NCBI RefSeq assembly: GCF_003732265.1
Contig: NZ_MOBK01000007.1
Coordinates: 124,001-188,000, forward strand
DNA length: 64,000 bases
Reading direction: 5' to 3'
From: Pseudomonas brassicacearum
GTDB taxonomy: Bacteria; Pseudomonadota; Gammaproteobacteria; Pseudomonadales; Pseudomonadaceae
The notes below the pieces were generated by a model, which was not told the origin of the DNA, searched no databases, and saw nothing but the letters and a program-made list of their open reading frames with translations. The stretch's first letter is position 1. Each line of letters starts with the position of its first letter. This document shows positions 33,980 to 42,755 of the stretch, piece after piece. The position numbers and the translations under genes were made by a program.

Positions 33980-35055
33980 CAGGCAAACACCTGCAGGCTG
34001 CGCGGCGGCAAGGCGACCATGATCTGCTGGGCGCCAAGGCGCGGCATGGCTTCCGGCGCCAGTTCGGCGAGCAATGGGTGACCGGGCAATTGATCGAGTT
34101 CGAAGCTCATTCGGCAGCGGTTGCCGAGGAAAGTAATCTCGCGAACCTTGGCCGGGAACAGGTTTTCTTCATGCACCAGCGGGTTGACGTTGATCGCTTC
34201 CGGGCGGCAGAACAAACGGCCCGACGCGGTTTTCGCGCTGCCATCGGCCAGGCGCATGTTCAGCCCGCCGACCTGGGCGTGGCTGTCACTGCTGCGGCGG
34301 AACGGCAGCCAGTTACCCTGGCCGACGAACTCCGCCACAAACGGCGTGGCCGGACGGTCGTAGATTTCCTGCGGCGTGGCGTACTGCTCGACCTTACCGT
34401 TGTTCATCACGGCGATGCGGTCGGCCATCAGCATGGCCTCGTCCTGATTGTGCGTGACCATCAGGGTGGTGATGCCGAGGTTGCGCTGCAACTGGCGCAG
34501 TTCGGTGCACAGATGCTCGCGAACCCGGGCGTCGAGTGCCGACATCGGTTCATCCAGCAACAGTAATGAAGGCGCCGGCGCCAGGGCCCGAGCCAGGGCG
34601 ACGCGTTGTTGTTGGCCGCCAGACAATTGGCCGGGGTACTTTTTCTCACTGCCGATCAGGCCGACCAGTTCCAGCATCTGACCGACACGCTTGCGCACTT
34701 CATCGCGACCACTGCCGGCGAGGCCGTAGGCAATGTTCGCTTCGACGGTGAGATTGGGGAACAGCGCGTAGGACTGGAACAGAATGCCGTAGTCCCGCGC
34801 CTGGGGGGCCAGGTGGGAAACGTCACGATCACCGAGGTACAACTCGCCGCGGTCCTGTTTTTCCAGACCGGCGATGCAGCGCAGCAAGGTGGTTTTGCCA
34901 CAACCCGACGGGCCCAGCAGACACACCAGTTCACCGGCCGCCACGTCGAGGGAAACGTTATCCAGCGCGGTAAAGGCACCGAAGCGTTTCTGTACGCCGC
35001 GCACCTTCATCGGGGCGCCGGGGTTGGTCAGGGCAGTTGCGATCGAGTGGTTCAT
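33979..35055 (-). CDS. phnT: ABC transporter ATP-binding protein PhnT
   Basis: 358-residue ATPase: Walker A GPSGCGKTTLL (about residues 53-63), signature LSGGQQQRVALARAL, Walker B LLLDEPMSALD and switch His in MVTHNQDEA, followed by a TOBE-like regulatory domain (residues about 250-358). It has the form of the Fe3+/putrescine/2-AEP importers. First gene of the transport operon behind the LysR regulator and a REPIN. Confidence 0.92.
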   Translation of the reverse strand: MNHSIATALTNPGAPMKVRGVQKRFGAFTALDNVSLDVAAGELVCLLGPSGCGKTTLLRCIAGLEKQDRGELYLGDRDVSHLAPQARDYGILFQSYALFPNLTVEANIAYGLAGSGRDEVRKRVGQMLELVGLIGSEKKYPGQLSGGQQQRVALARALAPAPSLLLLDEPMSALDARVREHLCTELRQLQRNLGITTLMVTHNQDEAMLMADRIAVMNNGKVEQYATPQEIYDRPATPFVAEFVGQGNWLPFRRSSDSHAQVGGLNMRLADGSAKTASGRLFCRPEAINVNPLVHEENLFPAKVREITFLGNRCRMSFELDQLPGHPLLAELAPEAMPRLGAQQIMVALPPRSLQVFA

Positions 35056-35174
35056 GGACGGGCCTCATCAAGCAGATGAAGGCCATCCTAGGGATGTAAT
35101 GCGTCCGTCATGTGGCAGTGAGGCAAAAATGGCTGATAGTGGTATTCAGGGATTTTGGTTGCTGGGGCTGACGC

Positions 35175-35240
35175 CATCGCGAGCAGGCTCGCTCCCACAG
35201 TTGACCGCATTCCCCTGTGGGAGCGAGCCTGCTCGCGAAG
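35175..35240. repeat. REPIN between the lysR gene and phnT
   Basis: Facing arms of the CGAGCAGGCTCGCTCCCAC variant with a 15-base spacer. It lies downstream of the lysR stop and about 120 bases before phnT. Confidence 0.9.
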
Positions 35241-35264
35241 AGGCCAGCATAGACACCAGAGATT

Positions 35265-36128
35265 TCAGGCCGGGGCCATTTCCTGCGCCAACCCCAGAAA
35301 CGCCGCCGGCAGCCGTGCGCCTTTGCGTTCCTTGAGGCAATACAGGTACTCGGGAATCTGCGGCGCATTTTCGATGGTCAGCACCCGCAGTTGCGGATCA
35401 TGCGGCACTTCCTGCCGGGCAATGATGCTGATGCCGATGTTGCGCAACACCGCCTCCCGGATCGATTCACGGCTGCCAATCTCCAGCAGCGGCCCGAAAC
35501 TCACCCCGGCGCTGGCCAGCAACTCTTCAGTCAGACGCCGAGTGGTCGAGCCCGATTCACGCATCAACAACGTATGTCCGGCCAACGCACTCAGCGGCAC
35601 ATGGTCATGCACCGCCAGCGGATGGTTGCGATGCACCGCCAGCACCAGCGGATCGCTGCCCAGCACCCGGCGAATCAACCGCGCATCGTCGAGCAATTGC
35701 GATGACGCCGCGACATCCACCCGGTAATCCTCCAGCGCTTCGAGCACTTGCTGGGAGTTGCCGATTTCCACCGACACTTCCACTTGCGGCAAGCGCTCGC
35801 GAAAAGTCTTCACCAGATCAAGGATGTAATACGGCGCCGTGGCCGCGATGCGCAAAGTGCCTTGGACCTGGCCGCTGTTGCGCAGGAAAAACTCGATGTC
35901 GGCTTCCTGCTGCAACAGCGCCTTGACCATCGGCAACAGCCGCGCGCCTTCTTCGCTGACGCTGAGGCGGCGACCGCCCCGGTAGAACAGTTCAACCGAG
36001 TACTGGCTTTCCAGATTGCGGATCTGCGTCGTCACCGTCGGTTGGCTCAGGCCTAGCTTTTTCGCCGCCAGGGTAATGCTGCCCAACCGGGCCACCATGT
36101 AAAACGCCTTCAGCTCGGCACTCAGCAC
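35265..36128 (-). CDS. LysR-family regulator of the phosphonate genes
   Basis: 287 residues: winged helix-turn-helix at about 1-60 (FYMVARLGSITLAAKKLGLS, QPTVTTQIRNLE) and a periplasmic-binding-type effector domain. It is the sort of LysR protein found beside aminoethylphosphonate operons. It lies upstream of phnT on the same strand rather than divergent, so autoregulation and activation would use sites in the 200-base gap that also holds a REPIN. Specificity is inferred from position. Confidence 0.82.
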   Translation of the reverse strand: MLSAELKAFYMVARLGSITLAAKKLGLSQPTVTTQIRNLESQYSVELFYRGGRRLSVSEEGARLLPMVKALLQQEADIEFFLRNSGQVQGTLRIAATAPYYILDLVKTFRERLPQVEVSVEIGNSQQVLEALEDYRVDVAASSQLLDDARLIRRVLGSDPLVLAVHRNHPLAVHDHVPLSALAGHTLLMRESGSTTRRLTEELLASAGVSFGPLLEIGSRESIREAVLRNIGISIIARQEVPHDPQLRVLTIENAPQIPEYLYCLKERKGARLPAAFLGLAQEMAPA

Positions 36129-36144
36129 ACCCGCTCCTCATCGC

Positions 36145-38406
36145 TTATTTGCGCAACAGGCGCAAACCGTTGAACACCACCAACAGGCTCACGCCCATGT
36201 CGGCGAACACCGCCATCCACATGGTAGCGATCCCGGCGAAGGTTACCCCAAGAAAGATCGCCTTGATGACCAACGCGAGGGCGATGTTCTGTTTCAGGAT
36301 GCTCGAGGTCTGGCGCGACAAGCGGATAAACGCTGGAATCTTGCGTAGATCGTCGTCCATCAGGGCGACATCGGCGGTCTCAATCGCAGTGTCGGTACCG
36401 GCCGCGGCCATGGCAAAACCGATCTCGGCCCGAGCCAGTGCCGGCGCGTCGTTGATGCCGTCGCCGACCATGCCGACGTGATGCCCCTGTGCATAAAGGG
36501 CTTCGATGGCTTGCAGCTTGTCGGTCGGCAACAGGTCGCCCTTGGCCTCGTCGATGCCGACTTGCGCGGCAATCGCTTGAGCGGTGTGGACGTTGTCGCC
36601 GGTGAGCATCAGGGTCTTGATGCCCAGGTCGTGCAGTTGCTGGATCGCTTCGCGGCTGGACTCCTTGACCGTGTCCGCCACGGCGAACAACGCCAACGGG
36701 CCAGATTTATCGAGCAGCAGCACCACCGACTTGCCCTGTTTTTCCAGCGCGAACAGCTTCTCTTCCAGCGCGGGCGAGCAGAGGTTCAGCTCCTCCACCA
36801 GACGATGGTTGCCCAAGTGGTAAGTCTGACCGTTGATATCGCCGCGAACGCCGCGACCGGCCAGCGCTTCGAAGTTATCCACAATCAGCGGTGCGAACTG
36901 TTTATCCACAGCCGCGTTGGCGATGGCCAGCGACACCGGGTGATCCGAGCGACCGGCCAGCGCCGCCGCAATCGCCGGGGCGGATTCGTCAGCACTCGAG
37001 TCGAGCGACAGGTAGTCGGTCTGCACCGGTTTGCCGTGGGTGATCGTGCCGGTCTTGTCCAGCGCCAGGTAATCGAGTTTGTAACCGCCCTCCAGATAAA
37101 CGCCGCCCTTGACCAGAATGCCCTTGCGCGCTGCCGCTGCGAGGCCGCTGACGATGGTCACCGGGGTAGAAATCACCAGTGCACACGGGCACGCGACCAC
37201 CAGCAACACCAGCGCGCGGTAGATCCAGTCAAACCAGACGGCGCCCATGAACAGCGGTGGAATGACCGCGACCGCCAGAGCAAGAATGAAGACCGCCGGT
37301 GTGTAGATTTTGGAAAACTGGTCGACGAAACGCTGGGTCGGCGCGCGTGCGCCCTGAGCCTGTTCGACGGCGTGGATGATCCGCGCCAAGGTCGAGTTGT
37401 TGGCCGCTGCGGTCACGGCATATTCCAGAGACCCCGCCTGATTGATGGTGCCGGCGAAGACTTTGTCGCCGATGGCTTTCTCCACCGGCAGGCTTTCGCC
37501 CGTGATCGGCGCCTGATCGATGGTCGAACTGCCCGAGACCACTTCACCGTCCAGACCAATGCGCTCACCGGGCCTCACCCGCACCCGCGCACCCAGCTCG
37601 ATGGTTTTGACGTCCTGCTCGACCCAACTGCCGTCGGCCAACTGCACCGTGGCCTGTTCCGGGGTCATCTGCATCAAGCCGCTGATGGCGTTGCGGGCAC
37701 GGTCCAGGGATTTGGCCTCGATCAACTCGGCCACGGTGAACAGGAACATCACCATCGCCGCTTCCGGCCATTGCCCGATCAGGATCGCGCCAGTCACGGC
37801 GATGCTCATCAGCGCGTTGATGTTCAGGTTGAGGTTCTTCAGGGCGATCCAGCCCTTTTTGTACGTGGTCAGGCCGCCGCTGAGGATCGAGACCAGCGCG
37901 ATGACCGCCACCACCCAAGTGGGCGCGGCATTGGTGAAGTGGATCACTTCGGCGGCGAGCGCGCCGACACCGGACAGCGCCAATGGCCACCACGGTTTTT
38001 TCTCGGGAGCCGGCACGGGCGCTTCGACACCCTGCTCCAGCGGCTCGGCAACCATGCCCAGCGACTTGATCGCCTCGATGATCGGCGCGGTACCCGGCAG
38101 GTTATGGGTCACGCCCAACACGCGGTTGATCAGGTTGAATTCCAGCTGTTGCACACCCGCGAGTTTGCCGAGTTTGTTCTGGATCAGCGTTTGCTCGGTC
38201 GGGCAGTCCATGGCGTCGATGCGGAAACTGCTCAGCCGCGCACCGGCGGTTGGCGTTTCGCTCAACTTGATCAGTGAAGGTGCCGCCACTTTGGCGGAAC
38301 AGCAGGAATCGCCGTGCCCGCCATGCTCATGTTTCTGCATAGGCTGCAGCTTGTGGCTGTGATCGTGCCCAGCCTCGTGGGTGTGGGTGTGTCGGGAATC
38401 GCTCAT
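36145..38406 (-). CDS. cadA: Cd/Zn/Pb-exporting P1B-type ATPase
   Basis: 753 residues. The N-terminus is His/Cys-rich (THTHEAGHDHSHK, HEHGGHGDSCC) and is followed by a metal-binding domain whose usual CxxC loop reads MDCPTE. Eight membrane segments are expected, with the CPC metal site in VVACPCALVIS, the phosphorylation site DKTGTITHGKP and the hinge GDGINDAPALA. The start MSDSRHTHTH was chosen because the CadR-type dyad lies just upstream of it; a longer frame would run through the operator. Divergent from cadR. It confers export of divalent soft metals. Confidence 0.95.
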   Translation of the reverse strand: MSDSRHTHTHEAGHDHSHKLQPMQKHEHGGHGDSCCSAKVAAPSLIKLSETPTAGARLSSFRIDAMDCPTEQTLIQNKLGKLAGVQQLEFNLINRVLGVTHNLPGTAPIIEAIKSLGMVAEPLEQGVEAPVPAPEKKPWWPLALSGVGALAAEVIHFTNAAPTWVVAVIALVSILSGGLTTYKKGWIALKNLNLNINALMSIAVTGAILIGQWPEAAMVMFLFTVAELIEAKSLDRARNAISGLMQMTPEQATVQLADGSWVEQDVKTIELGARVRVRPGERIGLDGEVVSGSSTIDQAPITGESLPVEKAIGDKVFAGTINQAGSLEYAVTAAANNSTLARIIHAVEQAQGARAPTQRFVDQFSKIYTPAVFILALAVAVIPPLFMGAVWFDWIYRALVLLVVACPCALVISTPVTIVSGLAAAARKGILVKGGVYLEGGYKLDYLALDKTGTITHGKPVQTDYLSLDSSADESAPAIAAALAGRSDHPVSLAIANAAVDKQFAPLIVDNFEALAGRGVRGDINGQTYHLGNHRLVEELNLCSPALEEKLFALEKQGKSVVLLLDKSGPLALFAVADTVKESSREAIQQLHDLGIKTLMLTGDNVHTAQAIAAQVGIDEAKGDLLPTDKLQAIEALYAQGHHVGMVGDGINDAPALARAEIGFAMAAAGTDTAIETADVALMDDDLRKIPAFIRLSRQTSSILKQNIALALVIKAIFLGVTFAGIATMWMAVFADMGVSLLVVFNGLRLLRK

Positions 38407-38443
38407 CGGGTCGCGTCCATGAAGGTGCCTGTTGCCAAGTAAA

Positions 38444-38466
38444 GACCCTGTAGCCACTATAGGGTC
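38444..38466. promoter_or_regulatory. CadR operator between cadA and cadR
   Basis: 23-bp dyad GACCCTGTAG-CCA-CTATAGGGTC with one mismatched pair (G50 against T60), the MerR-family pattern (ACCCT...AGGGT). It is placed 38 bases from the cadA ATG and 26 from the cadR ATG, where it should distort both promoters. Confidence 0.85.
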
Positions 38467-38491
38467 AAGCACCCATTTGGAGATTGCCGTC

Positions 38492-38941
38492 ATGAAGATC
38501 GGAGAACTGGCCAAACTGACCGATTGCGCCGTGGAAACCATCCGCTATTACGAGCGCGAAAACCTGCTGCCGGAACCGGCCCGCAGCGACGGCAACTACC
38601 GCGTCTACACCCAGGCCCACGCCGAACGCCTGACCTTCATCCGCAACTGCCGCACCCTCGACATGACCCTCGAAGAGATCCGCAGCCTGCTGGCCTTGCG
38701 CGACAGCCCGCAGGACCAGTGTCAAAGCGTGAATGCGTTGATCGATGAGCACATTCATCACGTCAAGGCGCGGATCGATGGGTTATTGGCCTTGCAGACA
38801 CAGTTGCTCGACCTGCGCCAACGGTGTGGCGAAGGGCCGGATATTGATCAGTGCGGGATTTTGCAGCGGTTGGAAGTGAGTGGCGGGGTTGTGGCGACGG
38901 AGGTTGAGCATTCCCATGTCGGGAGAAGCCACGGTCACTAA
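38492..38941 (+). CDS. cadR: MerR-family metal sensor CadR
   Basis: 149 residues: helix-turn-helix MKIGELAKLTDCAVETIRYY, dimerisation helix, and metal-ligand cysteines Cys77, Cys112 and Cys121 with the same 35 and 9 spacing as MerR. The C-terminus is His-rich (EHSHVGRSHGH), as in Pseudomonas CadR. The start at 38492 follows GGAGA; a longer upstream frame is a shadow through the operator. It activates cadA on binding Cd(II) or a related ion. Confidence 0.94.
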   Translation: MKIGELAKLTDCAVETIRYYERENLLPEPARSDGNYRVYTQAHAERLTFIRNCRTLDMTLEEIRSLLALRDSPQDQCQSVNALIDEHIHHVKARIDGLLALQTQLLDLRQRCGEGPDIDQCGILQRLEVSGGVVATEVEHSHVGRSHGH

Positions 38942-38954
38942 ACAACCGAAAATC

Positions 38955-39050
38955 AAATGTGAGAGCGGGCTTGCTCGCGAAAGCGGTATCCCAGTCGACA
39001 TTATCGCTGACTGACACGACGCCTTCGCGAGCAAGCCCGCTCCCACATTT
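38955..39050. repeat. REPIN, outward-ordered type, between cadR and thyA
   Basis: GTGAGAGCGGGCTTGCTCGCG arm first, CGAGCAAGCCCGCTCCCAC arm second. The 35-base spacer contains CAGTCGACATT and CTGACTGACACG, as in the other elements of this topology. It lies between convergent genes. Confidence 0.88.
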
Positions 39051-39065
39051 GGTCGGTGTTAAGTT

Positions 39066-40037
39066 TTAGACCGCCATCGGCGCGGTCATTGGGGCGTGGT
39101 GCTGATAACCCTCAAGCGAGAAATCGCCCGGTTCGATCAGTTCCAGCCACTCCGGCTGATACACGCCCGTCTCGGCAAACGCCGGCACACGATCACTGAT
39201 CACCAGTTTCGGCATCGGGAACGGCTCACGCTTGAGCTGTTCGTTGAGCATGTCCAGGTGGTTTTCGTAGACGTGGGCATCACCGATGAAATAGGTGAAC
39301 CAGCGCGGCGTGTAACCGGTCAGGCGACCTATCAGGCTCAATAGCGCAGCGCCTTCGGTGAGGTTGAACGGTGTGCCAAGGCCCAGGTCGTTGGAGCGGA
39401 TGTAGAGCGTCAAAGAAATCTCTTTGGTCTCGACATTCGGGTGGAACTGGTACAGCAAGTGGCATGGCGGCAGGGCCATTTCATCGAGCTGGGCAACGTT
39501 CCAGCCGTGGAACAGGATGCGCCGGCTGCCCGGGTCCTTGATGATGGTGTCGACGCACTGGCGGATCTGGTCGATCGCCTTGTACAGCACCACGTAGGCC
39601 TGACCGTCTTCTTCACCTTCAGCAATCTGGCGATAGCCTTGGCTCAGAGTCTGCTCGATGGCGGCCTGGTTGCTGACGGGGATCTGCTTGTACGCCGGCC
39701 ATTTGCGCCATTGCACGCCGTAGATCTCGCCGAGGTCGTCTTCGCCCTGACGGAACGGGTTGGCCAGCCACTGGGCGTTTTCGTTGGCGTTCTGGTCCCA
39801 GACCTTGCAGCCCAGTGCACGGAATTCGGCGGCGTTGTTCACGCCACGCAGGAAACCGCACATCTCGCCGATGGCGGATTTGAAAGCCATCTTGCGCGTG
39901 GTGATCGCCGGGAACCCTTCTTTCAGGTCGTAACGCAGCATCGCGCCCGGAAAGCTGATGGTGTTCACGCCCGTGCGGTTGGCTTGCTTGGTGCCGTTCT
40001 TGATGACATGGGCGACCAGTTCGAGATATTGCTTCAT
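39066..40037 (-). CDS. thyA: Thymidylate synthase
   Basis: Converts dUMP to dTMP with methylene-tetrahydrofolate, 323 residues, longer than the E. coli type (264) because of an insertion after residue 85. It shows RTGVNTISFPGAMLRYDL, catalytic Cys192 in LPPCHLLYQF, and the substrate-binding RSNDLGLGTPFNL and YFIGDAHVYENHLDM. It lies just downstream of lgt, a pairing widely conserved in proteobacteria. Confidence 0.97.
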   Translation of the reverse strand: MKQYLELVAHVIKNGTKQANRTGVNTISFPGAMLRYDLKEGFPAITTRKMAFKSAIGEMCGFLRGVNNAAEFRALGCKVWDQNANENAQWLANPFRQGEDDLGEIYGVQWRKWPAYKQIPVSNQAAIEQTLSQGYRQIAEGEEDGQAYVVLYKAIDQIRQCVDTIIKDPGSRRILFHGWNVAQLDEMALPPCHLLYQFHPNVETKEISLTLYIRSNDLGLGTPFNLTEGAALLSLIGRLTGYTPRWFTYFIGDAHVYENHLDMLNEQLKREPFPMPKLVISDRVPAFAETGVYQPEWLELIEPGDFSLEGYQHHAPMTAPMAV

Positions 40038-40087
40038 GAGTTACCTGTGTCCTTGAACCCGGAGGCCGTCGCCTCCGGGATTCGAAT

Positions 40088-40900
40088 TTATACAGCTGCC
40101 GCTGGGGTCGCCGGGGCGCGGTGATACGCCAGCCAGATCAGGAACAGACCACCGACGATCATCGGCACGCAGAGCACCTGGCCCATGGTCAGCCAGTTCC
40201 AGGCCAGATAGCCCAGTTGCGCGTCCGGTACTCGGACGAATTCGACGATGAACCGGAAGATGCCGTAGAACAGCGCGAACATCCCCGATACCGCCATGGT
40301 CGGCCGCGGTTTGCGCGAGAACAGCCACAGGATCAGGAACAGCGCGACGCCTTCCAGCGCGAACTGGTACAGCTGCGAGGGGTGGCGCGGCAACTGCGAC
40401 GGATCGCTGAACGGCGGGAAGATCATCGCCCATGGCACGTCGGTCGGCTTGCCCCACAACTCGGCGTTGATGAAGTTGCCGATACGCCCGGCACCGAGGC
40501 CGATCGGCACCATCGGTGCGACGAAGTCCATCAGCTGGAAGAACGACTTGTTGTTCTTCTTGCCAAACCACAGCGCCGCCAGCATCACGCCGATGAAACC
40601 GCCGTGGAACGACATGCCGCCCTTCCACACTTCGAAAATCAGCGTCGGGTTGGCCAGATAGGCGTGCAGATCGTAAAACAGCACATAACCCAGACGGCCG
40701 CCGACAATGACGCCCATCGACATCCAGAAGACCATGTCGGAGAGTTTCTCCTTGGTCCAGGTCGGGTCGAACCGGTTCAACCGGCGAGACGCCAGCAGCC
40801 AGGCGCCGCCAATGCCGATCAGGTACATCAAGCCGTACCAGTGGATTTTCAGCGGACCGATGGCCAGGGCCACCGGGTCGATCTGCGGGTAAGGCAGCAT
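40088..40900 (-). CDS. lgt: Prolipoprotein diacylglyceryl transferase
   Basis: Inner-membrane enzyme that puts diacylglycerol on lipobox cysteines, 270 residues with seven membrane segments. It carries the conserved HWYGLMYLIG (catalytic His region) and the Lgt signature GRIGNFINAELWGKPTDVPW. It forms a unit with thyA 50 bases downstream. Confidence 0.97.
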   Translation of the reverse strand: MLPYPQIDPVALAIGPLKIHWYGLMYLIGIGGAWLLASRRLNRFDPTWTKEKLSDMVFWMSMGVIVGGRLGYVLFYDLHAYLANPTLIFEVWKGGMSFHGGFIGVMLAALWFGKKNNKSFFQLMDFVAPMVPIGLGAGRIGNFINAELWGKPTDVPWAMIFPPFSDPSQLPRHPSQLYQFALEGVALFLILWLFSRKPRPTMAVSGMFALFYGIFRFIVEFVRVPDAQLGYLAWNWLTMGQVLCVPMIVGGLFLIWLAYHRAPATPAAAV

Positions 40901-40980
40901 TGCGACTCCTCGTTAGAGTTGAAACCAAAATTCCCGGGCGACGCTGCCACCTCAGGATTAAGCCAGGATTGCGCCGCGTG

Positions 40981-41763
40981 TCAGAGCAGAAAGCTCAGGC
41001 CAACGCAGAACAGCAAAGCGGCAAACAGTCTTTTCAGCAACTTCGGCGACAGCCTGTGGGCCAGTCGCGCGCCGATACGGGCAAACACCATGCTGGTCAG
41101 GGCAATCCCCAGCAACGCCGGCAAATAGATAAAACCGAGACTATGGGCCGGCAACAACGGATCGTGCCAGCCCAGAATCATGAAACTTAAAGCACTGGCC
41201 AACGCGATGGGCAGACCGCAGGCCGACGATGTGGCCACGGCTTGCTGCATCGGCACACTGCGCCAGGTCAGGAACGGCACGGTCAATGAGCCGCCGCCAA
41301 TCCCGAAAATCGCCGAGGCCCAGCCAATCACACTGCCGGCCAAGGTCAGACCGAGTTTGCCCGGCACCGTTCGGCTGGCCTTGGGCTTGACGTCCAGCGC
41401 CAGTTGCGCGGCGATGACCAGGGCGAACACACCGATGATCTTCTGCAGGTTCGGGCCGGAGATCGCTTCGGCGGTCAGCGCGCCGAAACCGGCGCCCATC
41501 AGAATGCCGACGGTCATCCAGACGAAAATCGGCCAACGCACCGCGCCACGGCGATGATGTTCGCGAACGGCGTTGACCGAGGTAAAGATAATCGTCGCCA
41601 GGGACGTACCGACGGCCAGGTGGGTCAGGATCGATGCGTCAAAGCCCTGCAAGGTGAAACTGAAAACCAACACGGGGACGATGATGATCCCGCCGCCAAC
41701 CCCGAACAGCCCGGCCAGCACGCCTGCGCAGGCGCCGAGCGCCAGGTAAAGCAGAAATTCCAT
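40981..41763 (-). CDS. TauE/SafE-family membrane permease
   Basis: 260 residues, eight predicted membrane segments in two repeats: LGACAGVLAGLFGVGGGIII in the first and GWASAIFGIGGGSLTVPFLT in the second, the duplicated glycine motif of the TSUP (TauE/SafE) family. Members carry sulfur or organic anions; the substrate cannot be told. The start MEFLLYLAL has good family agreement. It precedes lgt on the same strand, 80 bases away. Confidence 0.87.
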   Translation of the reverse strand: MEFLLYLALGACAGVLAGLFGVGGGIIIVPVLVFSFTLQGFDASILTHLAVGTSLATIIFTSVNAVREHHRRGAVRWPIFVWMTVGILMGAGFGALTAEAISGPNLQKIIGVFALVIAAQLALDVKPKASRTVPGKLGLTLAGSVIGWASAIFGIGGGSLTVPFLTWRSVPMQQAVATSSACGLPIALASALSFMILGWHDPLLPAHSLGFIYLPALLGIALTSMVFARIGARLAHRLSPKLLKRLFAALLFCVGLSFLL

Positions 41764-41887
41764 GGATGCATCCCCGAAGAAGTGGGGCATGGTAACGGAT
41801 GGAGGGGTCAACGCTCCACTGCGCGAGGCGATGGAACGACGGGCGAGGACTGCGTAGAGTGAGCAAAAAACACACAAGGACCACCTT

Positions 41888-42634
41888 ATGTGCCTGATTG
41901 TCTTCGCCTGGCGACCCGACCACGCCCAGCCGCTGATCGTGGCGGCCAACCGCGACGAATTCTATGCCCGCCCGAGCCTGCCCCTGGCGCAATGGCCCGA
42001 AGCGCCCGACGTTTATGCCGGTCGAGACCTGGAAGCCGGCGGCACCTGGCTCGGTATTGGCGCCAATGGGCGCTTTGCGGCACTGACCAATATTCGTGAT
42101 CCGCATCAGCCCCCTTCGCGTAAATCCCGGGGTGAACTGGTGGCGGGGTTTCTGTTGGGTGATCGCACGATTGATGACTATTTGGGCGATGTTGTCCGAC
42201 GTTCCATCGAATATGCCGGGTTTAATCTGCTGATGGGCAATGCCAACGAGCTGTGGCACTTCAATGCGCGGGAGTCTGAGGCGGTGATGTTGCCCCCGGG
42301 TGTTTACGGACTGTCGAACGCCGGGCTCGATACGCCGTGGCCAAAATTGCTCAAGGCCCGTGCTGCGCTGGAAAAAGAGTTGGCGGACCCGAAGCCGCAG
42401 GCGTTGCTGGCGTTATTGGGGGATTCGCAGGCGGCGCCGTTTACCGAACTGCCGGATACCGGGGTTGGTTTGGCGACCGAGACGTTGTTGTCGAGTGTGT
42501 TTATCGCCAGCCAGAGTTATGGGACGCGGGCGAGTACGGCGCTGATTGTTCAGGCGGATGGGACGCGGCATATGGTCGAAAGGAGTTTCGGGCCGTATGG
42601 GGGGCATCTGGGGGAAGTGGAGATCAGGGTTTAG
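41888..42634 (+). CDS. NRDE-family protein (TANGO2 homologue)
   Basis: 248 residues. It begins MCLIVFAWRPDH, with Cys2 exposed after Met removal as in Ntn-hydrolase-like proteins, and carries the defining NRDE motif in VAANRDEFYARPSLPL plus GGTWLGIGANGRFAALTN. Eukaryotic TANGO2 is linked to haem and acyl-CoA handling; the bacterial role is not settled. Divergent from the TauE gene. Third-position bias drops towards the 3' end, where T-ending codons such as ttg and ggg/gat are frequent. Confidence 0.9.
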   Translation: MCLIVFAWRPDHAQPLIVAANRDEFYARPSLPLAQWPEAPDVYAGRDLEAGGTWLGIGANGRFAALTNIRDPHQPPSRKSRGELVAGFLLGDRTIDDYLGDVVRRSIEYAGFNLLMGNANELWHFNARESEAVMLPPGVYGLSNAGLDTPWPKLLKARAALEKELADPKPQALLALLGDSQAAPFTELPDTGVGLATETLLSSVFIASQSYGTRASTALIVQADGTRHMVERSFGPYGGHLGEVEIRV

Positions 42635-42657
42635 TTTTGTGTTGTCTTGACTGGCCT

Positions 42658-42742
42658 CTTCGCGAGCAAGCCCGCTCCCACATTTAACCGAGTTCTCATA
42701 GAAGAATGCGATCGAATGTGGGAGCGGGCTTGCTCGTGAAGG
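42658..42742. repeat. REPIN between the NRDE gene and ptsP
   Basis: Facing CGAGCAAGCCCGCTCCCAC arms; the second arm carries one change (CTCGTGAAG). The spacer begins TAACCGAGTTCTC, shared with two other REPINs in the window. Confidence 0.9.
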
Positions 42743-42755
42743 GTCCGCAATAGGT

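Noticed and set aside
36478..38277. 599-codon open frame opposite cadA
   Set aside because: Antisense shadow; cadA carries all P-type ATPase motifs.
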